Shown one piece after another: positions 1 to 11,458 of a stretch of DNA of 64,000 nt. The stretch is from contig NC_054083.1 of the NCBI RefSeq assembly GCF_017562075.2, positions 11,240,607 to 11,304,606 of the forward strand. Direction: 5' to 3'. Positions within the stretch are counted from its first letter, which is position 1; the number at the start of each line of letters is the position of its first letter. The notes under the pieces are model-generated. The model searched no databases and was not told where the DNA came from. It saw only the letters and a program-made list of their open reading frames with translations. Source of the stretch: Anopheles merus (taxonomy: Eukaryota > Arthropoda > Insecta > Diptera > Culicidae). A program made the translations under genes and the position numbers.

Positions 1-570
1 GGTGGCAAAGGAGTTTTGCTATCTCGGGGCGATCGTTACTTCGGACAGCGACATCAGCAGCGAAATCCGGAGACGCATTGTGCAGGGGAATCGTGCATAT
101 TATGGGCTTCACCGACTACTGAGATCCAGAAGACTTCGAGCCCGCACGAAATGTGAAATATATCGCACATGGACTCGCCCGGTGGTCCTCTATGGACACG
201 AATCCTGGGCCATCCGAACGGAGGATGCAAACGCTCTGGGCGTGTTTGAACAACGCATCCTCCAGACCATCTTTGGCGGTGTGTTCGAGCATGGAGCGTG
301 GAGGAGAAGGATGAACCACGAGCTGAGGTGGCGAAGGCTGGCAGGATACGATGGCTGGGGCATGTCATGAGGATGCCGGACTCATGCCCTACCAAGAAGG
401 TGTTCGACAGCGATCCCCAGTTCGGCATAAGGCTGGACCAGGTGAAGCGAGACCTGACGGAGATCGGGTGTCTGCATGGATGGGAGGCTGCATCCAGGGA
501 CCGAGCATCCTGAAGAATTACTGTTGACCGGGCCATGTCACATCGACGCGCTGTATCATGAGCAGGCCAA
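1..570 (+). mobile_element. Non-LTR retrotransposon relic, C-terminal end of reverse transcriptase ORF
   Basis: Positions 2-370 and 298-513 translate in two overlapping frames into the C-terminal part of a non-LTR reverse transcriptase protein. Diagnostic pieces are FCYLGAIVTSD, RTWTRPVVLYGHESWAIR and RWLGHVMRMPDS. The ORF enters from outside the window, changes frame near 330-350, and lacks a stretch that is present in the related copy at 12,440-13,215, so it is a broken relic. The GA microsatellite that follows may have grown from its 3' tail. The clade is not certain; the protein style resembles RTE-like or endonuclease-RT elements of insects. Confidence 0.8.
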
Positions 571-572
571 CA

Positions 573-1270
<698 letters not shown>

Positions 1271-1290
1271 AAGTTGTTGCACGCATGCGT
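1271..1290 (+). promoter_or_regulatory. Promoter block with palindrome acgcatgcgt upstream of gene A
   Basis: The perfect 10-bp palindrome acgcatgcgt lies at 1281-1290, with aagttg starting exactly 10 nt before it. The same arrangement, with nine of the ten palindrome bases, lies upstream of paralog B at 9289-9308. The core resembles NRF-1/Ewg sites (gcatgcgc). Conservation between the two paralog promoters is the main reason to call it regulatory. Confidence 0.45.
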
Positions 1291-1459
1291 GATTCTAAGG
1301 ATTGGAAAGCGAAACAAAGTGCTCAAAACACCCAACTTCCCATTGTCATTCTACAAACACGTATATTAATTGATGCAGCTTTCATATCACATCAAACATT
1401 GAGTACTTACCGGTGTTGTCGAAGCTGCAAGAAGATAACCCGAAATTTCATTCAATATT

Positions 1460-4400
1460 ATGGATTTAGATGCGATTGATGTGGTAGGAACCGAGAGTGA
1501 AAAATCAAGCGATGAAGAAAATGTTGTTTCCAAGTCAATAATAACCGATCAAAGTGATAAAGACCTTGAAGAAAATGAAGAGGAAAGAAACGAGGAAATT
1601 AAAACAGCGGTAAAATATCAATGGGAGCTACTGTTTTGTTTTTATATTTTATTTTTAGAGCTGATAATTTTGTGTTTCGATGGTAGGAGGTGAATCATGA
1701 ACAATCAGAAGAAGGGCTTTGTGATTGGATAGCAAACAGTCTGAACTGTGTGAGCTGTATAACCTGTACCAACTGCCCTGACCGCTTTGGAAAACTCTTT
1801 TGTGAGTCATGATGGAAACTATTTCTTTACACGTTACGCTTAGTTTTTTTTTTCATAACTTCAGGTTCATTGTGCAAGTGGAACTTAGATATCAATTTAA
1901 ATGCAACAAATCAGAACACCAATCCATCGCAACCAGTGGTAAATAAGCGTAATGAATGGCTTTCGCAAGATAACCCAAGCGCCACAGATTAAGCTTAAAC
2001 GACTGGAAAATTGAATATCCATAGAAAAAAATGAAAGCTCCACAGCTTCATTGGTTTGATCAATAGATGGCGTATTACAACTCATCATCATATTGCTATC
2101 CTTTTCTTGCAATGTGTTTCGACAAGTTGCATTTTATTATGACCTATATAGCCTTCTAACTTTCTGAGCAAAAATCTATATAAATGGTCGTGTGGTTAGA
2201 TACGTGGGTATCAACACCAATGACCATTGCTCAAATCTCACTTGCTTCAGTGCTGGTGGTTTCCGTTGGAGTTTAGTATTTAAACAATCGTATCGCCGTT
2301 CTAGTTCTAGCGATGCATAACTTCAATGCGAAACCATACAACAGTACAGAGGAAATGAGAAAGCTCTCCTCCAAGCGATGAAGCTCAACTGGTTGGGGTA
2401 TCCCACCAACAGATAGCGCCACCAGCTTTTTTGCTATTTTTAGAATGCATGAGTCGTTTGGCGTTTGCTAAACGAAGTCTTTCTATATTCCGTTTAGGTA
2501 GAGAACTTGAGTCGTTTAGAAGCCGTTTAGTGGTCGTTTAGTGGATTTGTGGCACTTGGGAAGGAAACGATTAAAAATGTAAGTATTTTGTCAACGTAGA
2601 TACACTGGTTTAAAGACTCAATTACTTTCAGTTGGAAAAGAAAATTGAAAAGATGAAAAAGATGGAACAAGTTCAACATAATGGTAAGTAGTGTAAACAT
2701 AATTGCTACAAACAGACTACAAATGTGCAATGGTGCTGCCACGTTTTTGATATAGAAATTGCGGCAATATAACCATAAAAAACTGTCCCTCCTGAATAAT
2801 AACAAAAAAAAACATAAACAATATTCAAAGTTTACACAAGATAACATGGTATACTCATGGCTCTTCACACTTTTCATTATTTATATTTATTATTATACGT
2901 TTTTATTTAATGTTATAAAATACATTTTTTATTGAAGTCGCTTACTTTTGGCTATGTAATGGTGTAATGGTCGTCACATCGCCGTGTTCTGCGAAAATTA
3001 TTCTCAAAAAAAAAAAAAAAAAAAAACGTTTGTAGGCGAATGTGGATCATAAACGTCAACCTCATACATCAACTGTCAACCGAATAATGTCCAAACCTTG
3101 TACAAATGTAAAATCTTGGCAACCCGGCCGAGCTGTCAGAAAAAGAGAATAAAAAGGGGAATTCACGTCGTGTACGCAGTTGGAGAAGCACGTGTAATTC
3201 TGTGTCTTATGTCCTTCAGTCCTTAAGAATATTTTATATGACGTTGTTTACACGTTTTTAATGCGTTAACACCAACATACAATTCCATTAAAAACTTGTG
3301 GTAATTTTTTATACATTTTTTTATTACCTGAAAACTTTAAATTTAAATTGAATTATTAGGTTTTATTATCTACCCCGTAAGCTAAACAACATCTTCGTCT
3401 ATGAGTGTATCTGTTTTGAATTTAAACATTAAAACTTAGACTTTTCTGCTGTGACAATTCATTTATTTTGACCGATCGCGTCGAGTGCTAAAGATGGACT
3501 GATTTTCGATTTCATCCGCTCGTGATACGAAACTTCTCTAGTTTGTCGCTTAACATAGGAAATTCTAAGAAAGGCCGATCGGCCACCAAAAGCGCGCACG
3601 TGCCTTAGCGCAGACAATTGTCCTTTGTTTTACTTTTCAGCCAACTTGCGAGCAGGCTTCACACTGTTCATATTGTGTCATTGGTTTACAAAGGAGATAC
3701 AAAGTTCTTAGTATTGTTTTTCGCTTCGCTCACACCATATGACGCCCCTAGTTCCTAGCATCCTATTATTTTGCTTCAACAGTATCTTATGCTTAATTTT
3801 TATCCTACCACCTAAAGTAAAGTTACCGTGGTCCCCAAAGAATCCTTAAATATTCAATATTAGTTAAAATAAATAAGAAAAGAAAGAAAAAACAAAATGC
3901 AGTATATTATTCATTATTATTATTCATTAAGCAAAAATAGGTTCTCCAATGTTGGACTTAATCCGTTTATATTAATCTTAAATTTAATTGTGCTTAACGA
4001 CTTATGGCAAACTAAGAAGGACATAAATAAATGCACTACTTTATATTAACATCTTATTGAACAGAGCGTAAACGTTCTCTGTACACGTTGATGGGCTCAT
4101 GGAAGTCAAGGTGCTGGTAAAGCTTATAACATAGCCGTTATTGGTTCTTTTGCTTCGTATTGTGTGTGTCTAAACTTTGGAGTGAAGAAGGGTCTGTTGT
4201 TGCCCGTCTAGGAATACTGATATTGAATGGTTCCAATTTAACTCATGCATTAATATTGCCGCAAAGCACTCCAAACTATTATTCGTATTCTAGTTAGCGT
4301 TTCTAATCCCGGAAGCAGGCAGTGTGACCGATTCGGCGATAATATATAGCGATCACTCCATGGCAGCCGTCGAATTGCGTAACGATTGAATTTTCTTTGT

Positions 4401-6309
4401 ACTTACTCTATCCTATTGTTACAAAATTTCTGCATCAGGAGATGCTACGACACTTCTAATTCTCATCCACTCTAATGTTGGTCGGACAAGGGGACAATAC
4501 AACGACTTGATACACGTAGGATCATCAAAGTCTTTAGTAATCTTGAATATTAATCCTAATGCCCTGTTTGCACGCCGAATCATCCTGTCGTGAAACTAAC
4601 TGAAATACAAGTTATCATCTAAAATTATTGCTAGGTTCCTAAGCGCGTTTATAATTCAGTATCGAGTTATTTTGGTCTGTATCAACAATTTTTAAGATGT
4701 GATAAATATTATTCATATCTTATGATGTTCATTCACCTGTGATACCATTACAATTGCATACACTCGAAAGGAGTGCTGATTCAACACTCAAGCACGAACT
4801 TTAACAATTCTAAAACTACATTATTATTAAAGACCTTCTCAACGTTATCATTTCCTTCAATTAGCGTTGTCGTATTCAGAATAGTTTTCGTAGCTTACGT
4901 CTGTTGCGAATCCGCAAAACAACTGAATTGTTAAAACTTACGACTATGTACAACCAAATGTTTGCGTAAATAATTGTTTTCCATGGAGCTCTAGACACTC
5001 TAGACTCCTTAAACCTATTGTTATGAAAATATGATGTATGTAAGTATGTAATACAGGATTTTACAAGTCATTTTGCAATGTGTGCTGCATATTTTGTCGA
5101 GCACGAAATTTACTTTGACTCTTAGTGCGTACTTGGACAGGTCCAATGTTTATTTTATCCCGCTCAAGTTTAATTTTGACAGCCCGATCGAGATGCAGGT
5201 TTTCCTATGATTTCTAAATTATTTTATACTTTTTGACAAATTTGATGCATAAAAATAGAAAATGAAGATTTAAGCTTGAAAATGATGGGTCGTTTGATCC
5301 ATTACTCGTTTTATTCACTGAGTAATTAGCGTAGTAACATTGCAAAATCCTGCGAGTTGTAAAACCCTGTATTACTATAACATAAGTTGTTCTGAGCATC
5401 TACTTTATGTACCACGTTTACTGATGAAAAAAAATGTTACAGAATGTATACGATTGAAAACTAAAATTGGAGAACTATCGGAGGTAACAACGAAGGTATC
5501 GATTGATTGAACAAAACAAAAAGAAAAGGATAAAAATCTCTTTTTTATTTCAGTTGGAAGGGCAGCTTTCGACAGTACAGACCGATAATGCTCGCCTGCA
5601 AACAGGTCAGTAAGAAAGTATTTATTAAGAAACAGTTGTATTGTTTTGATCAATTCAAATTAAATTAATAGTCTTCCATTCGATTACATAGATTTGCTTG
5701 AGTGTCAGAAACAAAATGTAGATCATAAGGCAGAAGTTAAACGACTCGAATTGGAACACACAAAAGCTGCTTCAGAGTTGATTAAGGTATGATTTTTGAT
5801 TTAATACCGATAAATGGTACACATATCGAGCATTACAATAAGTGATACACACATTTTGAAATGTAGCAAACAGTAAAGACACAAGAACTGGAGGTAGCTT
5901 TGGAAAGCTGTAGAACAGGTGAGGATCTCGCGTACTATAGATATATGCAGCTAAAACTATTAAAATTACCATTTAATTTGTAGAACTTAATAAAATTTCA
6001 AAACAACGGAAGGATCTAAGTAGAGCACTCGATGAAACGGATGACCAGCAACGTTTAGAAATGAAAAAGCTGCACGAGACCTTGCAGAAATCGGAGTATG
6101 AGAAAGCTGAACTGGATTGCCAAATCAGACTGGTAAAATCATTACACATTGTAATCTTTAGATGTAAGCTTTTACACTATTTCAAACTTGTTGCAAACTA
6201 ATAGCTTCATGGTGAATTGCAAGCTGCAATAGGACGGGAACATCAGGCTTTACGTGACAATGCGCAACTGCAACAGAAGCTGACAGCGCTTCAAAATCAA
6301 TCAAAATAA
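1460..6309 (+). CDS. Gene A: coiled-coil protein, finger-less tandem paralog of gene B (10 exons, 294 aa)
   Basis: Exons inferred from GT-AG boundaries and alignment to gene B: 1460-1609, 1687-1801, 1865-1938, 2632-2683, 5443-5483, 5554-5605, 5692-5786, 5867-5918, 5984-6132, 6205-6309 (stop 6307-6309). The joined frame is open throughout, 294 codons plus stop. Residues 1-50 are acidic (SSDEEN, LEENEEERNEE). Residues 62-92 hold seven cysteines in the pattern C-x8-C-x2-C-x2-C-x2-C-x8-C-x2-C. From about residue 114 on the chain is heptad-rich coiled coil, ending in DNAQLQQKLTALQNQSK. Exons 4, 5, 6, 8 and 9 have exactly the same length as in gene B; exon 7 is 33 nt shorter. Compared with B, the last exon with the zinc finger is absent. 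The function is unknown. By kinship with B it may belong to the NEMO/optineurin-like scaffold class, and without the finger it could act as a competitor or partner of B (inference). Exon 2 has two in-frame acceptor choices (1687 or 1690). A decayed but frame-preserving copy cannot be wholly excluded. Confidence 0.75.
2183..2420 (+). mobile_element. Candidate tRNA-derived SINE in intron 3 of gene A
   Basis: The stretch has a tRNA-like 5' part: an A-box-like segment gtgtggttagatacgtgggt at about 2189-2208 and a B-box-like gctcaaatctc at about 2229-2239, followed by an unrelated body. It lies in the 693-bp intron that has no large counterpart in paralog B. The 3' limit is a guess, since no clear tail or target duplication was found. 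Confidence 0.45.
2684..5053. other. First part of the large intron 4 of gene A
   Basis: Intron 4 (2684-5442) is 2.76 kb, against 97 bp at the same position in gene B, so it has expanded by insertion. It holds a poly-A run (3006-3026), a degenerate reverse-transcriptase relic on the - strand (4080-4645) and a MITE (5054-5369). The rest is AT-rich sequence without recognised content. Confidence 0.55.
4080..4645 (-). mobile_element. Degenerate Jockey/CR1-like reverse transcriptase relic
   Basis: Read on the - strand from 4645, the sequence gives LRNLAIILDDNLYFS and then, after a frameshift, ANRALGLIFKITKDFDD followed by PTCIKSLYCPLVRPTLEW. This is the conserved block just downstream of the catalytic domain in Jockey/CR1-type non-LTR elements. 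A weaker continuation (LNWN motif) can be followed to about 4200. Several stops and frameshifts make it a pseudogene fragment, inserted antisense in intron 4 of gene A. Confidence 0.75.
5054..5369. mobile_element. TA-flanked MITE with cagg(a/g)ttttacaa terminal inverted repeats
   Basis: The left end caggattttacaagtc and the right end gttgtaaaaccctg are inverted repeats, and similarity extends inward (cattttgcaatg on the left, cattgcaaaatcctg on the right). Both ends are flanked by TA (5052-5053 and 5370-5371), as expected for Tc1/mariner-type insertion. The element is 316 bp with no coding capacity and sits just before exon 5 of gene A. Confidence 0.7.
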
Positions 6310-7084
6310 AACCCATGCACTTTGAAGTTCCCACTGCAAAGGCAAATTTCTCTAAAAATTTAATATTGTAGTTAATGTATCTAAGTCCTTAAACAAAAGT
6401 GTTTGCTCAACACATAGAATTACGATTGTAAGAAAAGCCGTATCGTATATGGAACGAGTTGCATCTAAAATCGCTATATAGACAGTTCTTGAGCATTGTT
6501 GGCTAAATTGATCGTATTCCAGGATGATGATATAGAGCCGCTAGTCTGTTTATGTATTTAAATTATTGAAAATTGTAGAATCAGATTGTTCTCATTATAT
6601 AAGACGAAGCATTTATTTTGCAACCATCACGAAACTGTAGTGTGTGTTATCTGGAACTTTTAGGAAACTTGTTCATCGGTCGTTTTAGGGAAACAGAATA
6701 CTAATGCAAATTTCCATGTCGATGTTACTATATTTTCTTGCGTGTTTGTAGTTTAGCACATGCCATATAAATTTACTCTTGCTCAGATGGAAAGGTCGAA
6801 ACTGATGATAGCGAATGTTTCGAGAAATTTATATTGTTCATTAGCTACAAAATATAACATAGATAGATATTGTTAGATAGAAATATGTTATATTTATATT
6901 TTAATTTTTATATTGGTATTGTAATGCATTGCTAATTCCAGTTTCATTCAAAGTATGCAATGAACGACAACAAAAAATGTTGAGTAATTAATATCCTTCT
7001 TCTCATCGCATGTTGTTTTTATAGGCCAACGTTATATCCAAAAAAAATCAAAAAATAAAATATACTATTGAAATTTCAAATGAA
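6310..7084 (+). other. Gene A 3' UTR and flank
   Basis: AT-rich non-coding sequence after the gene A stop. A canonical aataaa is present at 7054-7059, about 745 bp after the stop, and is the first clear polyadenylation signal seen. Nothing else was recognised. Confidence 0.4.
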
Positions 7085-7194
7085 ATGTTAGAAATGTTTA
7101 TCGATTATCAAGTAAACATGCCGGTAATATGTTTGAATCACGCACGGACTGAGCCAGCGATATGCCAGCTTAGTTATCTTAGTTATCGATGCCA

Positions 7195-8195
7195 GCTCGC
7201 AGATCTACGCGGTCTACACGTACTTCAAGGCTGGCTTCGACATCGTTCACACACCTTGCTACTCGCAAAGCTCCAGACGCTCGGCCTGCCTGTGCCTGGA
7301 TTCTCTGCCTGCCTGTGCCTGGATGTGCGACTCGAGGGAGGAGACTACGGGAACCATCTTCTATAAGTCAACCCAGATCATGGCATACGCTGATGATATA
7401 GACATCATTGGTCTGCGGCTCTCCTATGTAGCAGAAGCCTACCAAGGGATTGAGTAGGCGGCAGAGAACCTCGGATTGCAGATAAACGAGGCAAAGATCA
7501 AACTGATGGTGGCAACATCGGCGGGCCTACCAATAAATAATCAGAATCTACGTAGGCGTGATGTACAGATAGGTTAACGCACGTTTGAAGTCATCCCAGA
7601 ATTAATCTATCTTGGGTCAAAGGTCAGCAACGACAATAGCATGGAAGCTGAGTTGCGCGCAAGGATGCTGGCTGCCAACCGGTCATTGTACAGCCTGAAA
7701 AATCAGTTCACCTCAAAGAACCTGTCACGACGGACGAAGCTGGGACTATATAGTACCTATATAGTACCAGTACTCACATACGCCTCTGAGACATGGACAC
7801 TGTCCAAATCTGACGAAACCCTCTTAGCCGCGTTCGAGAGGTAGATGCTCAGAAGGATACTTGGCCCCGTATGTGTGGAAGGACAATGGAGGAGCCGCCA
7901 TAATGAAGAGCTATACGAGATGTACGGCGACCTCACTGTCGTACAGCGTATCAAGCTCGCCAGGCTCCGTTGGGCTGGCCATGTTGTACGCATGGAAAGG
8001 GACGACTCAGCCCGTAAAGTCTTTTTAGGCCGTCCACAAAAACAGAGGAGACGTGGTAGGCCCAAATTGAGGTGGCAAGATGGCGGACTAGCAGACGAAG
8101 GCGCGAGACCGTGAGCGGTTTCGGACACTCCTGAGGCAGGCCAAGACCGCAAAGCGGTTGTAGCGCTGGATAAGTAAGTAAGTAAGTAATTGGGG
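7195..8195 (+). mobile_element. Non-LTR retrotransposon relic with RT motifs and (taag)n tail
   Basis: Reverse transcriptase motifs can be followed in order: FKAGFD (block A, degenerate from DFKAAFD) near 7225, then MAYADDIDIIG at 7380-7412 (catalytic YADD), YLGSKVSNDNS near 7610, ASETWTLSKSDETLLAAFE near 7785-7840 and ARLRWAGHVVRMER near 7955-8000. Sequence between block A and YADD is deleted, and several in-frame stops are present. The element ends in gataagtaagtaagtaag at about 8169-8188. A short tandem-repeat tail is typical of RTE-like elements, but the clade is left open. Confidence 0.85.
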
Positions 8196-8349
8196 TGCCT
8201 CACCCTGATGTCCACCTACTATATGTGAACGACAAGAAACTGTTCCTGCCGATCCACGACCGGTCAGATCAACTCCACCTTCAAGCCTCTAAGTGCTTTC
8301 CAGTCCTGATGCTCTAGGAGTGGTCTTTAATTGTGCCCCTTAGTGTTAG

Positions 8350-8535
8350 ATTATGCGCGATTATGTTCGAGTGTGTCAGGGATCTAGGAATGCCCTTGAT
8401 GAAAAGTTGAACTTCCACGTCCAGCTAGAGCACGTTGTCGCTAAGGGAAGCCAATTCATCGGCTTACTAAAACAAAATGCACGTGACATCACTGATCCGG
8501 TCTGCATCAAGACACCGTACTGCGTTGTGTTTGTT
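8350..8535 (+). mobile_element. Jockey/CR1-like RT fragment
   Basis: Reads RDLGM then, after a one-base frame change, LDEKLNFHVQLEHVVAKGSQ and ARDITDPVCIKTPYC. This is the same block of the RT protein as the antisense relic at 4080-4645, but a separate copy on the + strand. It is too short to place further. Confidence 0.7.
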
Positions 8536-9288
8536 GTATCTTCGCTGATCACCAAAGGAAACAAACTAAAAAAAAAACGCGTCCTCCTCGTATCGAGTTT
8601 CATGCGCTTTATTCACACACTTGATTTCCAACTGTCGATCGGCAGTGCTGCCAGAAAATACATTTAGCTTATAAATTCCCCAACTGACAAAACCACCGCA
8701 ACCAAATTCAAAATGGCCGTTTTATAACCTTCGCATTCCAACACAAATAACTTGGGTATATCAATCTCAGTCAATTATAACTTAGCCTGCTAGGTTTTCT
8801 ATTGGTTCTACAATTTCTAATTTCAACTGATTGTTTGATGAATAATCGGTATTTGATTTCGACTCTTTTGTACAATAATGTTTAATGGTTTTGCGCAATC
8901 CATTATTTTTTTTAAAATTTTAAGCCTAAGCCCCTCTAATGCCCCTAACCTCTTTCTAAAGACCAATTTTTTCCTCTTGGGGAAGTTTCCCCTCAGATTG
9001 AAAATCGCTTGATTTAAATTTCATTTTGGTTATTTTTAATATAATAAATGTTGTATTACTAAATACAATTCATAAAACTGTTGTAACAAAATTAAATTCT
9101 ATCATAGAAAAAACCGTATATATTAACACTATCTGAAATATGTAAAATGTTGTGGCAAATTTCATCAAAGTTGGTGTACCCCTATTAATGAAGTACAAGG
9201 TGTGCGAAAATTCCAGAACGAGAAGCATATTTTGACAGGCTGTTAGTTTGGGATGCGTAAAACGGTTGCGTTGGACTATTTTCGCCAC
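8536..9288. other. Spacer upstream of gene B
   Basis: AT-rich sequence with only short ORFs and no recognisable domains. The last part next to the 9289-9308 motif probably belongs to the gene B promoter. Confidence 0.45.
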
Positions 9289-9308
9289 AAGTTGACTTAC
9301 GCATGCGC
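9289..9308 (+). promoter_or_regulatory. Promoter block with acgcatgcgc upstream of gene B
   Basis: The segment aagttg, four bases, then acgcatgcgc (9299-9308) repeats the arrangement upstream of gene A with identical spacing. It is about 117 nt before the ATG. The core gcatgcgc matches the half-site of NRF-1/Ewg family binding sites. The two leaders also share gaagctgcaa and the start context ttcaatATG / ttcaatattATG. Confidence 0.5.
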
Positions 9309-9424
9309 ATCACGAAAGAATGCTAATGTTTACGGGAAGCTGCAACGAGCCAGTTTGTCGTCGGTGTATCACGCAGTACGGTTGCACGGTTAATAAATAG
9401 CAAAGTGGTGTTTTCACCTTCAAT

Positions 9425-11458
9425 ATGACTAGCAAACACATTCTAGAACGGGCCGAAACTGCTCTAGAGTTAGCGCAAGAGTTTCTGCTCGAGTCGGAAG
9501 ATGAAATGTTCGACGAGGATGAAATTGATGAGGAGGAAGAAAACGAAAGCGAAAGTTGTGATACGAAGGAAAATGAAGCAACCACCCCAGTAGAACGTGA
9601 AAATACAGATGACGAAGGAAAGGATCGCAAAGGCGATTCGAATGGCAAAGAAAAAGACTCAACTACGGTAAGGTGGAGCAGAGCAATTAATATGGTAGTT
9701 TGAATTCAACCAGGAGTGTATGATTTATTTGCAGGATCCCAAAAGCAAGAAATCATCCAAAGGTATGGGCAAAAAGTTGAAAAGTTTGATGGGCGTAGTA
9801 ATGCAACCGCTTGGTGAGTCATTGTGATTTACGTCTTATAGAAAAAAAAGACCCGCGTCAAGTACACCAACCGCTGCTCTTTACTGTCTTTAGGTTCAAA
9901 GGTAAACTGGAAAATAGATTTCAACTTGGGAGTAAATGCATCAAACCAGAAGGACAAAAGCGGGAACAAAGTGAATTCTAAAATCGAGAAAGCCGACGCT
10001 CCACGCAATCCAAAGAAGAGTGAACAGTTGTCTGAAAATGATAAAAAGATTGCAAGCGTGAGTATTTTGTGGGACTCCATTCTCGTCGATAGCAGAAGTG
10101 GTTGATTTTCTGTACTTTTTCTAGCTGGAAAACGAAAATAAACGATTGGAAAAGATTGCGCATAAATTTCTTGACGGTAGGTACGCTTATCAACCCCCAC
10201 TATTGACTATCAATGACTGTAAATGTTTAACACAATTCACAATTCAATTATTTCACACAATTCACTGTTACAGAGTGTATTCGACTAAAAACAAGAGTCG
10301 GAGAGCTTTCAGAGGTAATAAAGCATATAATACTTAGACAGATAATTCTACACAAAGATTATATTTGCAGGTGGAAGCACAACTTACGGCGGTAAAAGCT
10401 GATAACGAGCGGCTCAAAGCAGGTTAGCGGGTAAATATCTAAAAATGCTGCATTTAAATGAAAACCTCTTCACTCTTATTCCATTACACAGAATTGCTTG
10501 AACAGCAAAAGCTTCGCCAAAGCTTGGCAGAAAACTTAGCAACCCAAACTGAAGAACATCGGAAGGAAGTCAAACGACTTGATGAAGAGCTTAGAGTGGC
10601 TAAGACCGACTTCACTAAGGTAAGGGATGGTGTTTTTTGTATGCTTATTGTATGATACAATAAATGTACAAAATTGTAAAGCGTAGCCCTGTAACCGTGC
10701 CATATTAAGTAGTATGATAAAGTTAACCAAACCTCTTTGTTCACAGCTAAAATGCAAAAGCCAAGAACAAGAGCAAGAAATCCTTCGCTTGAGAAAAGGT
10801 GAGCAAAGAAGTTGATATGAGTAGCAAGGTTGTTTGCACCGTAGTTAAATGAGAACTTTATTTCATCCATAGAACTGGAAGCACTTTCAACACAGCATGC
10901 GAATCTTAAGAAAGAGATGGATTGTAAAGCGGAGCAGTATCTTTTAGAAGTGACGAAGCTCAATGAAAGCTTGGAACAGATAGAAACGGAAAAAAGTGAG
11001 CTGAATTTGCTCCTTGAAAAGGTATTAAATTCAAACAACGCATTGCATGTATCACAGTAAATTAATCAATAATTCTTTTCAGCTTAAAGCTGATTTGCAA
11101 ATTGCACATGAGCACAACACAAACGCAAGCACACAAAACGCGCAGCTGCAGCAGAAGATGAGAGCGATGGAAAATGATAAAAACATGATAGCGTTACAGT
11201 ATGAAGCTTCCAATGCTAAAGTGTCTGAGCTGCGTCGTGCGATACATGTGTAAGGAGATTGTGAGGGAACATTCAAGATGAACGATGTTATATATTCACT
11301 ACCTACTTTTTACTTTTTATTTCAGTTTGGAATCAAACGCTTTTACAACGACTACGGCACAAACGCCGAGTGATGGTTCGTTTTCTTGTCCCATATGCGG
11401 AGCCCAGTTCACCAGTTTGGCCAATATGCAGCTCCATGCAGAGGATTGTAATGCATAA
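9425..11458 (+). CDS. Gene B: coiled-coil adaptor with C-terminal C2HC zinc finger, NEMO/optineurin-like (11 exons, 419 aa)
   Basis: Exons: 9425-9667, 9735-9813, 9894-10057, 10125-10176, 10274-10314, 10371-10422, 10492-10619, 10747-10798, 10873-11021, 11083-11249, 11326-11458; introns are 56-127 bp with GT-AG ends. The product is 419 aa. Residues 28-60 are very acidic (DEDEIDEEEE). Residues about 82-107 are basic (KKSSKGMGKKLKS). From about 160 to 375 the chain is coiled coil (VGELSEVEAQ, LESDEL-like heptads). Residues 397-417 (CPICGAQF then LANMQLHAEDC) form C-x2-C-x12-H-x3-C, the spacing of the NEMO and optineurin C-terminal ubiquitin-binding finger. Human NEMO is also 419 aa. However, I do not see the DFxxER signature of the UBAN/NOA motif, so orthology to kenny/IKK-gamma is not claimed; another ubiquitin-reading scaffold or autophagy adaptor is possible. 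Start: the first ATG in an open exon, preceded by a leader shared with gene A. Confidence 0.85.

Noticed and set aside
9310..9662. - strand Ser-rich ORFs opposite gene B exon 1
   Set aside because: Antisense to the acidic exon; no independent support.
9425..11458. Naming gene B kenny / IKK-gamma
   Set aside because: Finger spacing fits, but the UBAN signature is not visible and overall homology could not be searched, so no symbol was given.
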